From Ruminococcus sp. (GTDB lineage Bacteria; Bacillota; Clostridia; Oscillospirales; Ruminococcaceae), in contig JAFYET010000273.1 of the NCBI GenBank assembly GCA_017544125.1, forward strand, positions 1-10,193: 10,193 bases of DNA, read 5' to 3'. Both the position numbers and the translations under genes were made by a program. Under the pieces are notes generated by a model that saw nothing but the letters and a program-made list of their open reading frames with translations, was not told the origin of the DNA and searched no databases. This document shows positions 1-6,457 of this stretch, piece after piece; positions within the stretch are counted from its first letter, which is position 1, and each line of letters begins with the position of its first letter.

Positions 1-333
1 GTCGCTGTCCTTGATACGGTTTATGAGCGAGCCTATCTCCTGCATTTTGAAATATATCGCCTCTTCATCGGGGGCGACCTCGGTCAGGTCACGGCTCGAC
101 CTTATTATGCGCCGCACCCTGTCACCGTCCTCCTCCATCTCCGAGCAAAGCAGCTCTATGTGGTCAAATACACGGTCAAGCTCATGGGTTATCTTTACCC
201 GGTTGTCGCTGTGTTCCTCTATCTCATCAACATCACAGCTGAGTATATCTATCGTTTCCTGCTCAAAGACAAGCAGCCTGTCCTTTATCTTGTCGAGCAG
301 CTCGATTATTTTCGTTTCATATATTTTTTCCAT
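1..333 (-). CDS. Helical protein, possible FlgN/FliT-like flagellar chaperone (partial)
   Basis: The first 111 residues are present and the reading frame stays open through the window edge, so the C-terminus is missing. The start is the ATG at 333-331, preceded by GGAGAG about 6 bases upstream. The protein begins MEKIYETKIIELLDKIKDRL and continues as highly charged, Leu/Ile-rich sequence with heptad-like spacing, predicting long alpha-helices or a coiled coil. No signal peptide or membrane segment is seen. Small all-helical proteins of this look include the flagellar export chaperones FlgN and FliT, and a true FlgN lies nearby at 5713-5255; that comparison is by character only, not by a diagnostic motif. 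It is divergent from the PilZ-like gene, with only 92 bp between the two starts. The CDS call is secure, the function is tentative. Confidence 0.75.
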   Translation of the reverse strand, partial: MEKIYETKIIELLDKIKDRLLVFEQETIDILSCDVDEIEEHSDNRVKITHELDRVFDHIELLCSEMEEDGDRVRRIIRSSRDLTEVAPDEEAIYFKMQEIGSLINRIKDSD

Positions 334-356
334 ACATATCTCTCCAAAAAATGCAC

Positions 357-385
357 TTGAAAAAAATCATTTGTTGTGTTATAAT
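357..385 (+). promoter_or_regulatory. sigmaA promoter of the PilZ-like gene
   Basis: TTGAAA (357-362) and TATAAT (380-385) are separated by exactly 17 bp, a near-consensus vegetative promoter. Initiation would fall near 392, upstream of the ribosome site at 409-414 and the ATG at 426. This excludes the in-frame upstream ATG at 351, which would lie before the transcription start. Confidence 0.8.
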
Positions 386-425
386 GTTCTTGACTAAAAC
401 TATACAACAAGGAGTGAGCCGGCTT

Positions 426-1043
426 ATGAATATGTCCCACCTTGAAGCAGTTTTGTATTTTGATAAGGTCACGGTAAAGGGTATAGCTGATATATCCCTC
501 TCCGACCGTTCCTGCGCATTCCGCAGTGATTTTGTGCCGATACTGCACTTCGGCTCTGAGGTAACTATCGTCACCAAGATAAACGGCATACCGTTTTTGA
601 AGGTGACGGGCTCTGTTTATCTCTCGTCAAAGCGCTTTATGCGTGTGCAGCCGATAACGCTTGCACTTTTCAAAAATGCCGAGAGGCTTTGCGAGGTGCC
701 CGTGTCGGTCGATGCCGAGAAGATATCAAAGGGGCTTTTCTCGGGCAAGAAGCGCACAAGCTGTACGATAGTCGCCTGCTCTGCAAAGACTATGATGCTC
801 ACGGGCGATGTCACCCCCGAGCGTGGCGACCAGACGATAGAGCTGATGATCGCCGACCCGATGTTCTTCGGTGAGACCTGCGTCAGGCTCAAATATTCGG
901 GCGACGGTATGCTCTTTGGCAAGGGCAGCAAAAAGACCCGCTATATTTATAAGATAGTGAAGATAGAAAAGCGCAGCTACAGCGAGTATATGCGCTTTAT
1001 CAGGCAGTGTACTATCGAAAGGCTCGCCAAGAGCCTGAGATAA
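426..1043 (+). CDS. Degenerate PilZ-like domain protein
   Basis: 205 residues from ATG 426, preceded by AAGGAG at 409-414; the frame is open back to 351 but the promoter lies between. Residues ~15-78 read like a PilZ beta-barrel: a DIS segment (residues 22-24), then FRSD, a G-S-E-V-T-I strand and V-T-G-S-V before an R-F-M-R-V strand. Residues ~112-195 repeat the pattern and end in RYIYKIVKIEKRSYSEYMRF, which resembles the C-terminal helix entry of PilZ/YcgR proteins. PilZ domains bind cyclic-di-GMP through RxxxR and D/NxSxxG. Here no RxxxR is evident and the glycine of DxSxxG is Asp, so ligand binding is doubtful. A YcgR-like motility regulator that lost or changed its ligand site is the best reading. 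The assignment is by eye; the CDS itself is secure. Confidence 0.7.
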   Translation: MNMSHLEAVLYFDKVTVKGIADISLSDRSCAFRSDFVPILHFGSEVTIVTKINGIPFLKVTGSVYLSSKRFMRVQPITLALFKNAERLCEVPVSVDAEKISKGLFSGKKRTSCTIVACSAKTMMLTGDVTPERGDQTIELMIADPMFFGETCVRLKYSGDGMLFGKGSKKTRYIYKIVKIEKRSYSEYMRFIRQCTIERLAKSLR

Positions 1044-1060
1044 AACCCAGCATAATCAAA

Positions 1061-1098
1061 AAAGCAGCAGGAGATGCGACATCGCCTGCTGCTTTCTT
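1061..1098 (+). terminator. Rho-independent terminator after PilZ-like gene
   Basis: An 11-bp stem, AAAGCAGCAGG (1061-1071) with CCTGCTGCTTT (1085-1095), carries an inner GATG/CATC extension around a CGA loop. A T-rich tail (TTTCTT) follows. It lies 17 bp after the stop codon. The A-rich left flank could also serve the opposite strand. Confidence 0.8.
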
Positions 1099-1106
1099 AC
1101 TGCTGT

Positions 1107-1145
1107 AAAAATTGCAACGCCTTACGGCTCCGTCCTCGGGGCGTT
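1107..1145 (-). terminator. Terminator of the flagellar operon after csrA
   Basis: Read on the minus strand, AACGCC (1145-1140) pairs with GGCGTT (1121-1116), and GCAATTTTT follows. The left arm overlaps the csrA stop codon (1146-1144). It sits close to the oppositely oriented terminator at 1061-1098, as expected between convergent units. Confidence 0.6.
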
Positions 1146-1377
1146 ATTTTTTGCTTAGCATATCTGCAAGGATCTCGGGAGTTATTCCCTTAGCTGCCGA
1201 GCCCTTGTTTTCCTCTGCGGTCTGTTTAAGCTCTGCCCTGAGCACCGATACGTCACCGGGGGCTTTTATGCCGAGCCTGACCTTATCGCCTGCCACCTCT
1301 ACAACGGTAAGCTCTATCTCACCGCCGGGGGTGCCCAGCACCAGCGCCTCGCCTTTCTTTCTTGAAAGAATAAGCAT
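1144..1377 (-). CDS. csrA: Carbon storage regulator CsrA (flagellin translational repressor)
   Basis: 77 residues, close to the Bacillus subtilis length of 74. The N-terminus MLILSRKKGEALVLG and the strand KVRLGIKAPGDVSVLRAEL are the classic CsrA beta-strands that form the RNA-binding dimer. The family blocks translation by binding GGA motifs near ribosome sites; in flagellated Firmicutes its main known target is the flagellin (hag) mRNA. The C-terminal extension ending ITPEILADMLSKK is the part bound by FliW in species having both. One deviation: the usual V-H-R at the end of the core is V-L-R here, with the RNA-contacting Arg kept. The start ATG lies 6 bp after the fliW stop codon and its ribosome site AAGGAG (1395-1390) is inside fliW, implying translational coupling. 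Confidence 0.95.
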   Translation of the reverse strand: MLILSRKKGEALVLGTPGGEIELTVVEVAGDKVRLGIKAPGDVSVLRAELKQTAEENKGSAAKGITPEILADMLSKK

Positions 1378-1383
1378 CTGCTA

Positions 1384-1803
1384 TCACTGCTCCTTCCCGC
1401 CGAAAAGTGAATAGCGGAAGGGCAGATCATCTTCACTTACAGCCTGAGCAGCCGTGAAGTTGTTCATATTGAAAAGAAGCGGGCTCTTGAGGTTTACCGT
1501 GGTCTTTACGGTATCCTCCTTGATAGATGCCATGAGCCACATCTCGGTGAACTCTCCGCCGATAGCCTCGAGCGTTTCCTTGTCAACTGCGGGCTTATAG
1601 CCATCAACAAGCGCCGAATTAGCGATGATGAAGCAAAGCTCCTTCTCCTCTACGCTCTGGAGCCACGCAAAGCCCTGTATATCCTGATCCATGATCATAA
1701 CGAACTTTGAATACTCCTCAAAGCCAAGTATAGGCTTAACGAACGTCACTACGTCCTTTTCATCAATTTCTGCCAAGCCAAAATCTCTGGTTTCTATCTG
1801 CAT
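1384..1803 (-). CDS. fliW: Flagellar assembly factor FliW
   Basis: 139 residues, the usual family length. Hallmarks are an N-terminal MQIETRDFG strand, FVKPILGFEEYSKFVMI and FAWLQSVEEKELCFII. FliW binds either flagellin or CsrA: when flagellin is exported, FliW is freed, binds the CsrA C-terminus allosterically and relieves repression of flagellin translation. The segment after CFIIAN reads SALVDGY where many homologues have a Pro-Phe type motif, so that loop is diverged. A GAAGGG ribosome site precedes the ATG. It is followed immediately by csrA, the typical partner order, and preceded by the DUF6470-like gene with a 120-bp gap. Confidence 0.94.
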   Translation of the reverse strand: MQIETRDFGLAEIDEKDVVTFVKPILGFEEYSKFVMIMDQDIQGFAWLQSVEEKELCFIIANSALVDGYKPAVDKETLEAIGGEFTEMWLMASIKEDTVKTTVNLKSPLLFNMNNFTAAQAVSEDDLPFRYSLFGGKEQ

Positions 1804-1923
1804 ACCAAAAAACCCTTCTTTCTTTATTTTTATTATAAGGGCACTTTTCTTCTTCCCTGATGAAAGCCGCCGTGCGCATGGCAGCTCACATAAAAGCCGC
1901 AGAAAGCGCCATTATGACCTGAA
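1804..1923 (-). promoter_or_regulatory. 120-bp gap upstream of fliW with a weak promoter candidate
   Basis: This is the longest gap inside the flagellar operon. On the minus strand a TATAAT sits at 1837-1832, but no acceptable -35 is found 16-18 bp upstream (the bases there read TCAGGG). It could give fliW-csrA some sigmaA-driven expression independent of the flgM promoter, or could be chance in an AT-rich leader. No hairpin terminator was seen in the gap. Confidence 0.25.
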
Positions 1924-2484
1924 TTACTCAACGCCCTCCTGATTGCCGAGGTACTCGATAGTTACCTTCGGGTACTGGGTTATCTCCATCTGGAAGCGCC
2001 CGGGCACGAATTCCATCTCACGCCGTGAGCTGTTCCAGGATGAGTTCCAGTCGTTATTGTCGGGGTTGTTTATAAGTGACGACATATCGAACTTCGTCAC
2101 AAAATCCGAGCTGTCAAAGTCGGCAAAATGCAGCACCGAGGTAAAGACGTTGTCAAAGCTGTGGGTATTGGCTAAGAGCTGGTCATCACTGGTGATGCTC
2201 TGACCCGAGAATTTGGTTATCTCGGCAGATGTGGTGCTTCGCACACCCGTCTGGTTGACCCTTGCTCTCGCAAGAGAGCGGAAGTTCTCGCTTGTCTCAG
2301 CGCCCTTCTGCGCTTCCTTGACTATTGACGGGTCGGTCTTATAATCGGCGGTCTGCTGCTTTCTTATCTGAGCCGCCTGAGCTCTTTTTATCTCAGCTAC
2401 GTCCTGCTCCTTGGCACGCAGCTTTGCACGCTCGATCTTTATCTCATACTCGATCGGCGTAGTTGTGATCTTAAGCAGTGACAT
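1924..2484 (-). CDS. DUF6470/YviE-like flagellar-operon protein
   Basis: 186 residues starting at ATG 2484, with GGGAGGA about 10 bases upstream. The N-terminus (LLKITTTPIEYEIKIERAKL) matches the look of the DUF6470 family, whose Bacillus member YviE lies in the same place, between flgL and fliW. Residues ~18-55 are a charged, Ala/Gln-rich helix. The rest is Ser/Asn/Asp-rich and ends in a beta-like segment (EITQYPKVTIEYLG). No signal peptide or membrane helix. The role of the family is unknown; its fixed place suggests a link to hook-junction or filament assembly. The position supports the call more than the sequence, which is diverged and has an unusual Asn/Ser-rich stretch near residues 135-155. 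Confidence 0.8.
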   Translation of the reverse strand: MSLLKITTTPIEYEIKIERAKLRAKEQDVAEIKRAQAAQIRKQQTADYKTDPSIVKEAQKGAETSENFRSLARARVNQTGVRSTTSAEITKFSGQSITSDDQLLANTHSFDNVFTSVLHFADFDSSDFVTKFDMSSLINNPDNNDWNSSWNSSRREMEFVPGRFQMEITQYPKVTIEYLGNQEGVE

Positions 2485-2508
2485 ATCCTCATTCCTCCCT
2501 CCGAATCA

Positions 2509-2528
2509 TATCAATGCATTATGCATTA
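2509..2528 (-). repeat. 7-bp repeat (AATGCAT) abutting the flgL stop codon
   Basis: Directly after flgL's AGATAA the minus strand reads AATGCATAATGCAT, two copies of the heptamer AATGCAT. The same unit occurs four times after the parA stop codon at 7232. The stop codon itself supplies the first bases of the repeat. Confidence 0.6.
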
Positions 2529-3575
2529 TCTTATGTAGTCCATAAGGCTCTGCGGGAGTATCTGGCTGCCGAATTTAAGGGTGAGCAGCCAGGAGTAGTT
2601 ATACTCCTGCATCTTTGTTATCTCATCGGTGTCGTTTATGCCCTCGGTGTTCTTCCTGATTATCTCAAGGTCTGTCGCCTCGTCCTCGAGCCTTTCGCCC
2701 TTTTCTTCAAGGAAAGCCGAGCGTGTGCCGAGGTTTGCTATACCCACGAGCAGGTCATCATAGCCGTTTTCCAAATGGTCACGCAGAGCGCCGAGCCTTT
2801 CGGTGTCGTTATCCTTAAGCGCTTCCTGCATTTTTGTGAGTATATCATACATATTGTTGGATACGGTCTCGGTCTTTTCAACTCCATCCTTATCCTCATA
2901 GGTTATCTCGCTTGTGCCGTAGCCTGTCCATTCAAGCCCGGGGAAGCTCATCTTGAATACCGAATTCTCATCAAAGCTCTCGCCGTCGGGCTTTAACTTG
3001 AGCCCGAGCCCTATGTCAACATAGGTATCGCCGCTGAGATCCACCTGAGCGCCGGAAGCATCGTAATACTTGCCGTCGGTCTGTACTATCTCGCTTGCCT
3101 TTATGCCGTTATAAAGCAGCTCGCCGCCATCGGAAACGGTATAGGGGGTCTCGCCGTTGGTACCGCCGAGAATATACTTATCCATATAAAGCGAGTTCAT
3201 ATTGTCAACAAGCCCACGCTTTGTCTCCTCTAAGCTCTCTTCAAAGATAGCCCTCGAGGTCGGGTCGGTGTTGGTGCCGTTGAGTGCCTTCTCTGCGAGG
3301 GAGGAAACATTCTGCACCTGCTCGTTTATGGTCATGAGTGCATTTTCAGCAGCGCTCATCTGCTCTCTTGCAGCGGCAACATTTGCGCTGTACTGAGCAT
3401 TGCGGTAGATAGCCGTGCGGTTGCGAAGCGCCTTCTTGCCGAGGGAGACATTCTGCGAGAGCCTGTCAAAGCCTCTGCCCGTCTCGAGCTTTTCAAACTG
3501 CTCGGCATATCTGCTCATAGTATTATTGGCATTGAACAAATAGGTGTTCGTCATCTGCCTTGAAGTTATCCTCAT
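2526..3575 (-). CDS. flgL: Flagellar hook-filament junction protein FlgL (HAP3)
   Basis: 349 residues. FlgL forms the outer layer of the junction between hook and flagellin filament and is exported through the flagellar type III apparatus. The N-terminal helix (MRITSRQMTNTYLFNANNTM, then EKLETGRGFDRLS) and the C-terminal helix ending SQILPQSLMDYIR are the flagellin-like D0/D1 ends. The middle (about residues 125-260) holds the variable domain with the LGGTNGETPY segment, where many FlgL proteins have a G...TPF motif. The normally conserved SDDP after the TG motif is SQNV here, an unusual change. A GGGGTGATT ribosome site precedes the ATG. It lies after flgK, 89 bp away, in an operon with the FlgN chaperone that serves both. 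Confidence 0.95.
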   Translation of the reverse strand: MRITSRQMTNTYLFNANNTMSRYAEQFEKLETGRGFDRLSQNVSLGKKALRNRTAIYRNAQYSANVAAAREQMSAAENALMTINEQVQNVSSLAEKALNGTNTDPTSRAIFEESLEETKRGLVDNMNSLYMDKYILGGTNGETPYTVSDGGELLYNGIKASEIVQTDGKYYDASGAQVDLSGDTYVDIGLGLKLKPDGESFDENSVFKMSFPGLEWTGYGTSEITYEDKDGVEKTETVSNNMYDILTKMQEALKDNDTERLGALRDHLENGYDDLLVGIANLGTRSAFLEEKGERLEDEATDLEIIRKNTEGINDTDEITKMQEYNYSWLLTLKFGSQILPQSLMDYIR

Positions 3576-3588
3576 AAATAATCACCCC

Positions 3589-3667
3589 TCTTAGGTATAA
3601 GAGTTAAGATGTAAGAGCCCTGCTCCTGTATCTTACCGCATTTCTTACCTCTCACTTCTTACTTCTA
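3589..3667. repeat. Heptamer-bounded inverted repeat between flgK and flgL
   Basis: Three plus-strand heptamers AGGTATA, AGAGTTA, AGATGTA (3593-3613) face four minus-strand heptamers AGAAGTA, AGAAGTG, AGAGGTA, AGAAATG (3666-3639), with a G/C-richer centre (CCCTGCTCCTG). GTAAGA and TCTTAC near the centre form a perfect stem. The minus-strand array begins at the flgK stop codon TAG. A related element lies at 5201-5257. The centre sequences CCCTGCTCCTGTATCTTAC and CCCTGCATCTGTGCATC look related. Confidence 0.55.
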
Positions 3668-5182
3668 AACTGCCATCTGGTTGATGATGACATCGAGCAG
3701 GTCGTCCATTACGGTCATCATTCTCGAGGCAGCCTGGAATGCACGGTTATACATGAGCATATTTGCAGTCTCCTCAGTTTCGGAAACACCCGTTACCGAG
3801 TCACGCATCTCGGAGATGTTGTTGCCCACTGTCACCGCAGCCTCATAGTTCTCATTGATATAGCTTAAGTCGCTTCCGAGGGTTATAACATAGTCGGAAA
3901 CATAGTTTTCAAAGGTGCCCGTGAACCCGTCAAACTCAAACTGCGAATTCGTCAGCTTTGCTGTCAGGTTCAGAAGCCCCGAGTTATCTATATTCTTGCC
4001 GTTGTCATTAAGAAGATAGGTAGCGCTCTCTGAAAGCTCATCGGTTATCCAGATATTGTTTGCATCAACGTGCATATCGGGGTAAACGCTGCCGTCATCT
4101 GTCTCGCAGCCCACCAGCTTCTTATATGAAAGCACATTGCCGTCAGCATCGACTTCATCGGGTATGGTGTTATTGCATATAGCCGCAAACCTTACTGCGA
4201 AGGAATTTATCTTATCCTTATAGTACATAATGCCCCTGTCAGAGCTTTCTGTGCCGTTCTGGATATTAACGCCCCTGCCGTTTATCAGCTTGCTCTCAGC
4301 ACTGAGTATGCCCTTGCCGGTATCAGCAGCCTGTGCGTTTGACTTCCAGAGGACGTTGACTGTGCCGTCGGTATTCTCAGAATACATCAGCTCGTCAACT
4401 TCAAGCCCCTTGACAGCCGTTCTTGCCCCGAAGGATACGTTTATAGTACCGTCGTTATTATAAGAAACGCCTATCTCGCCATAGGTCGAAAGCTCATCGA
4501 GCACCTTGTTCCTTGCATCGAGAAGCTCATTCGGGCCGTACTCGCTGGTATACTCGTTTGAAACGAGGGCGTCCTTTATTCTCTTGTTATAATCCTTTAT
4601 CTCGTTGAAATACTTATTGACATCGGCAACATCGGTCTGTAAGCTGTCCTTATACTTAGCAGCCACCTCATCGAGAGCCTCGGTAGTCTCACGAATGCTT
4701 CTTACAACGTTCTCAAAGGCATCGCTGGTGACGGCGGCAAATGTGGGGTTGCCCGCATCTGTCGAAAAATCCTCCAGCGCATCGAACAGCTCGCTCACGG
4801 CATTTCTAAGCCCGTAGCCGTTGCCGTCACGCCCTGTATCGTATTCCTGGAGTGCGTCTTCAATATCCGTCATGATAGACGAGCGTGTAGCATAGTCGCC
4901 CACATCGGCGCTCTGGTTGCGGAAGGCGGTATCGAGCAGCTTATCTCTTGTCTGCCCTATGCCTATAACGTTAGTTCCCTGCCCTGCAAGAGAAACCTGA
5001 TTATGCAGGTAGCCCGCTGCGGTGTTGGGGTTCATATAGTTTACCGAAACCTGATCCACACGCTGCCTTGTATAGCCCTGAGAGTTGATATTGGCAAGGT
5101 TGTTGCCGGTGATATCAAGCGCCTTCTGGCTTGCAAAAAGCGCAGTCTTGCTGGCTTCAAAGCCCAAAAACGTAGGTCTCAT
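3665..5182 (-). CDS. flgK: Flagellar hook-filament junction protein FlgK (HAP1)
   Basis: 505 residues, within the usual range. FlgK forms the first junction layer on the hook, beneath FlgL, and is exported through the flagellar apparatus with help from FlgN. The N-terminus FEASKTALFASQKALDITGN and NLANINSQGYTRQRV (to about residue 41) are the rod/hook-family signature. The C-terminus VSETEETANMLMYNRAFQAA through the DLLDVIINQM end is the matching helix; the normal Gln in the tyrosine-rich motif is Asn. The centre (residues ~110-400) is the family's variable part, with a helical segment ~140-210 followed by beta-rich sequence. AAGGAGAGAT precedes the ATG. flgN lies 72 bp upstream and flgL 89 bp downstream. 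Confidence 0.96.
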   Translation of the reverse strand: MRPTFLGFEASKTALFASQKALDITGNNLANINSQGYTRQRVDQVSVNYMNPNTAAGYLHNQVSLAGQGTNVIGIGQTRDKLLDTAFRNQSADVGDYATRSSIMTDIEDALQEYDTGRDGNGYGLRNAVSELFDALEDFSTDAGNPTFAAVTSDAFENVVRSIRETTEALDEVAAKYKDSLQTDVADVNKYFNEIKDYNKRIKDALVSNEYTSEYGPNELLDARNKVLDELSTYGEIGVSYNNDGTINVSFGARTAVKGLEVDELMYSENTDGTVNVLWKSNAQAADTGKGILSAESKLINGRGVNIQNGTESSDRGIMYYKDKINSFAVRFAAICNNTIPDEVDADGNVLSYKKLVGCETDDGSVYPDMHVDANNIWITDELSESATYLLNDNGKNIDNSGLLNLTAKLTNSQFEFDGFTGTFENYVSDYVITLGSDLSYINENYEAAVTVGNNISEMRDSVTGVSETEETANMLMYNRAFQAASRMMTVMDDLLDVIINQMAV

Positions 5183-5200
5183 AGTTCATCTCTCCTTATC

Positions 5201-5257
5201 AGATGTAAGAGGTGAGAGGTAAGAAGCTCACCCCTGCATCTGTGCATCTTTACACTA
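5201..5257. repeat. Heptamer-bounded repeat between flgN and flgK
   Basis: Plus-strand heptamers AGATGTA, AGAGGTG, AGAGGTA, AGAAGCT run from 5201 to 5228, followed by a centre of CACCCCTGCATCTGTGC. The opposite end reads from the flgN stop codon on the minus strand as TAGTGTA, AAGATGC, a degenerate inward array. Its design matches the element at 3589-3667. It fills almost the whole flgN-flgK gap without reaching the flgK ribosome site. Confidence 0.5.
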
Positions 5258-5713
5258 TATCTGTTTGTTCAAAAGGTTGGAATTTGCAAGGTGGCTGTCT
5301 GCGAGCCCCTTGGTGTTATATATCGACGATATAGCCGCCGCCTGCTCTATCTCGCCAAGCTGAACGTTCACAAAATCCATCGACCGCTTATTGAGATACT
5401 TTATATTCTTGATTATCGAGGTGAGCCTGTTTTTCTGCTCGGTGAGCTTTGCTATCTCCTCGCCGTCAAAATGCCTGAGCACCTCGGAAAATGCCATATT
5501 CTCAAACCCCAGCCGCTTACAAAGCTCTATCCTCTCGTCTTCATATGACTGAGCCTTCTTTATCATCGACTGGTAATTGTTCATAGCCTCCTGTATACGA
5601 GGCAGCTCGCAGCTCATCAGAGCGTCGAACTTTTCAAGCTCGCACTTCTGCGCCTCGATATAAAAGGCTGTGAATTTCTCCATAAAGCCATAGTATTCCT
5701 CAAACGCCGTCAA
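5255..5713 (-). CDS. flgN: FlgN-family flagellar export chaperone
   Basis: 152 residues, typical length. FlgN proteins are cytoplasmic helical chaperones that bind the C-termini of FlgK and FlgL and deliver them to the export gate. The sequence shows three long helices (residues ~2-50, 50-75 and 80-130) rich in Glu, Lys and Leu, with no signal peptide. The start is a TTG (5713-5711) with GGGGGGAT six bases upstream. The first in-frame ATG is at residue 11 and would cut into helix 1, so TTG is preferred. The C-terminal tail (LADSHLANSNLLNKQI) is Asn/Ser-rich. It is identified mainly by position between flgM and flgK and by size and helicity, which agree fully with the family. Confidence 0.88.
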   Translation of the reverse strand: MTAFEEYYGFMEKFTAFYIEAQKCELEKFDALMSCELPRIQEAMNNYQSMIKKAQSYEDERIELCKRLGFENMAFSEVLRHFDGEEIAKLTEQKNRLTSIIKNIKYLNKRSMDFVNVQLGEIEQAAAISSIYNTKGLADSHLANSNLLNKQI

Positions 5714-5739
5714 AACTATCCCCCCTGACCTATCTGACA

Positions 5740-5756
5740 GCGCTTACGCCAAGCGC
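5740..5756. other. Small perfect hairpin over the flgM stop codon
   Basis: GCGCTT (5740-5745) and AAGCGC (5751-5756) are a perfect inverted repeat with a 5-base loop, spanning the end of flgM. No T-tract follows, so it is not a terminator; it might modulate flgM/flgN mRNA stability, or be chance. Confidence 0.25.
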
Positions 5757-6052
5757 TCGAGTATCTTATCTGCGATATCCTCGGAGGATACGAAATAGCT
5801 CCCGTCGGCGATGCTTGCCTTAAGAGCGTTTATCTTGTCGGCCGAGCTCAGTGAGTTGACGTTTGCCGCAACAGTTGACCTTACCTTTGCTGCTGCCACA
5901 TCGGAAGCATCGGCCTTTATCGAGACAACATCGTTTTTAGAGAACTCAAAGCCCTGAGCCTTAACGTCGCCGCTCACCGCCTTCTGTGCAGCAGGGGAAG
6001 TCTTAAGACCCTGTGTGCTGTAATTACGCATTGCATCAAATCTGATATTCAT
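5744..6052 (-). CDS. flgM: Anti-sigma28 factor FlgM
   Basis: 102 residues, near the family's usual 90-100. FlgM binds and inhibits sigma28 (FliA/SigD) until the hook is complete, and is then exported or otherwise removed so that late genes are transcribed. The C-terminal half shows the sigma-binding helices: KVRSTVAANVNSLSSADKIN followed by ALKASIADGSYFVSSEDIAD, including the conserved I-A-D-G-x-Y segment and a closing DKIL. The N-terminal half is disordered, Ala/Ser/Lys-rich, as expected for FlgM. Preceded by GGATGTGAT. It is the first gene of the operon and has a sigma28-type promoter, giving negative feedback. The 30-bp gap to flgN holds that gene's ribosome site. Confidence 0.94.
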   Translation of the reverse strand: MNIRFDAMRNYSTQGLKTSPAAQKAVSGDVKAQGFEFSKNDVVSIKADASDVAAAKVRSTVAANVNSLSSADKINALKASIADGSYFVSSEDIADKILERLA

Positions 6053-6131
6053 AACATCACATCCATCTATATTTAACCTGAGTTTCCGCCGTTAAGCCAT
6101 AATGACATAACGGTGCTATCGTTCACAATAC

Positions 6132-6157
6132 ATATCGGCTATGAATGAAAAGATTAA
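6132..6157 (-). promoter_or_regulatory. sigma28 (SigD/FliA) promoter of the flgM operon
   Basis: The minus strand reads GCCGATAT at 6139-6132, an exact match to the sigma28 -10 box. Upstream, TTAA at 6157-6154 (spacer 14) or TAAT at 6156-6153 (spacer 13) is a weaker -35 (consensus TAAA, about 15 bp spacing). Initiation near 6125 would leave a leader of about 70 bases before the flgM ATG at 6052. Confidence 0.78.
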
Positions 6158-6159
6158 AC

Positions 6160-6380
6160 AATTAAACCATGCCTTATCATCAATTTCGGCGTTTTGCACA
6201 AAATACGGGACTCGTTTTTAATCATATAGAGCAAGGAAAACAGCCACTTTCCCAGTATATGGCAGAGTTTTGCAAGGGCAGGTCGGCACATAAGGCTGCT
6301 GCTCCTGCAAAGCGCAGTGGGCGTGGGAGCAAATTATGCTTATTTTTTCGCATTTTCGGGGCAAAAACGCACAAAAAATA
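6160..6380. other. Unexplained intergenic region with a hairpin
   Basis: The 405-bp space between divergent flgM and parA holds the two promoters at its ends and this unexplained stretch. TGCTCC (6300-6305) and GGAGCA (6326-6331) form a stem that may enclose a TGC/GCGCA pairing, followed by a T-rich run (TTATTTTTTC at 6340-6349). No known riboswitch or RNA family was recognised. A 76-codon plus-strand frame (6169-6399) and a 45-codon minus-strand frame starting near 6292 lack good ribosome sites, and the plus frame overlaps the parA -35 region, so neither is called as a gene. Confidence 0.4.
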
Positions 6381-6381
6381 C

Positions 6382-6410
6382 TTGAAATTTCCGCTATGAT
6401 GTGGTATAAT
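6382..6410 (+). promoter_or_regulatory. sigmaA promoter of parA
   Basis: TTGAAA (6382-6387), 17-bp spacer, TATAAT (6405-6410): the same boxes and spacing as the promoter at 357-385. Initiation near 6417 precedes the ribosome site at 6441-6448. Confidence 0.8.
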
Positions 6411-6457
6411 AAATAATTGAGATACTATATATTGTGTGTCAAAGGAAGTGAGAGCGC

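Noticed and set aside
351..425. Upstream ATG at 351 as start of the PilZ-like gene
   Set aside because: It lies before the predicted transcription start and has no ribosome site; AAGGAG supports ATG 426.
617..931. Minus-strand 104-codon frame
   Set aside because: Fully inside the PilZ-like gene on the opposite strand, with no ribosome site and Ser-rich low-complexity content typical of shadow frames.
6053..6070. CsrA-binding site (ATGGA) in the flgM leader
   Set aside because: One ANGGA match without a paired second site is too common to support autoregulation.
6169..6399. 76-codon plus-strand frame in the flgM-parA gap
   Set aside because: No Shine-Dalgarno, ends inside the parA promoter, no recognisable domain.
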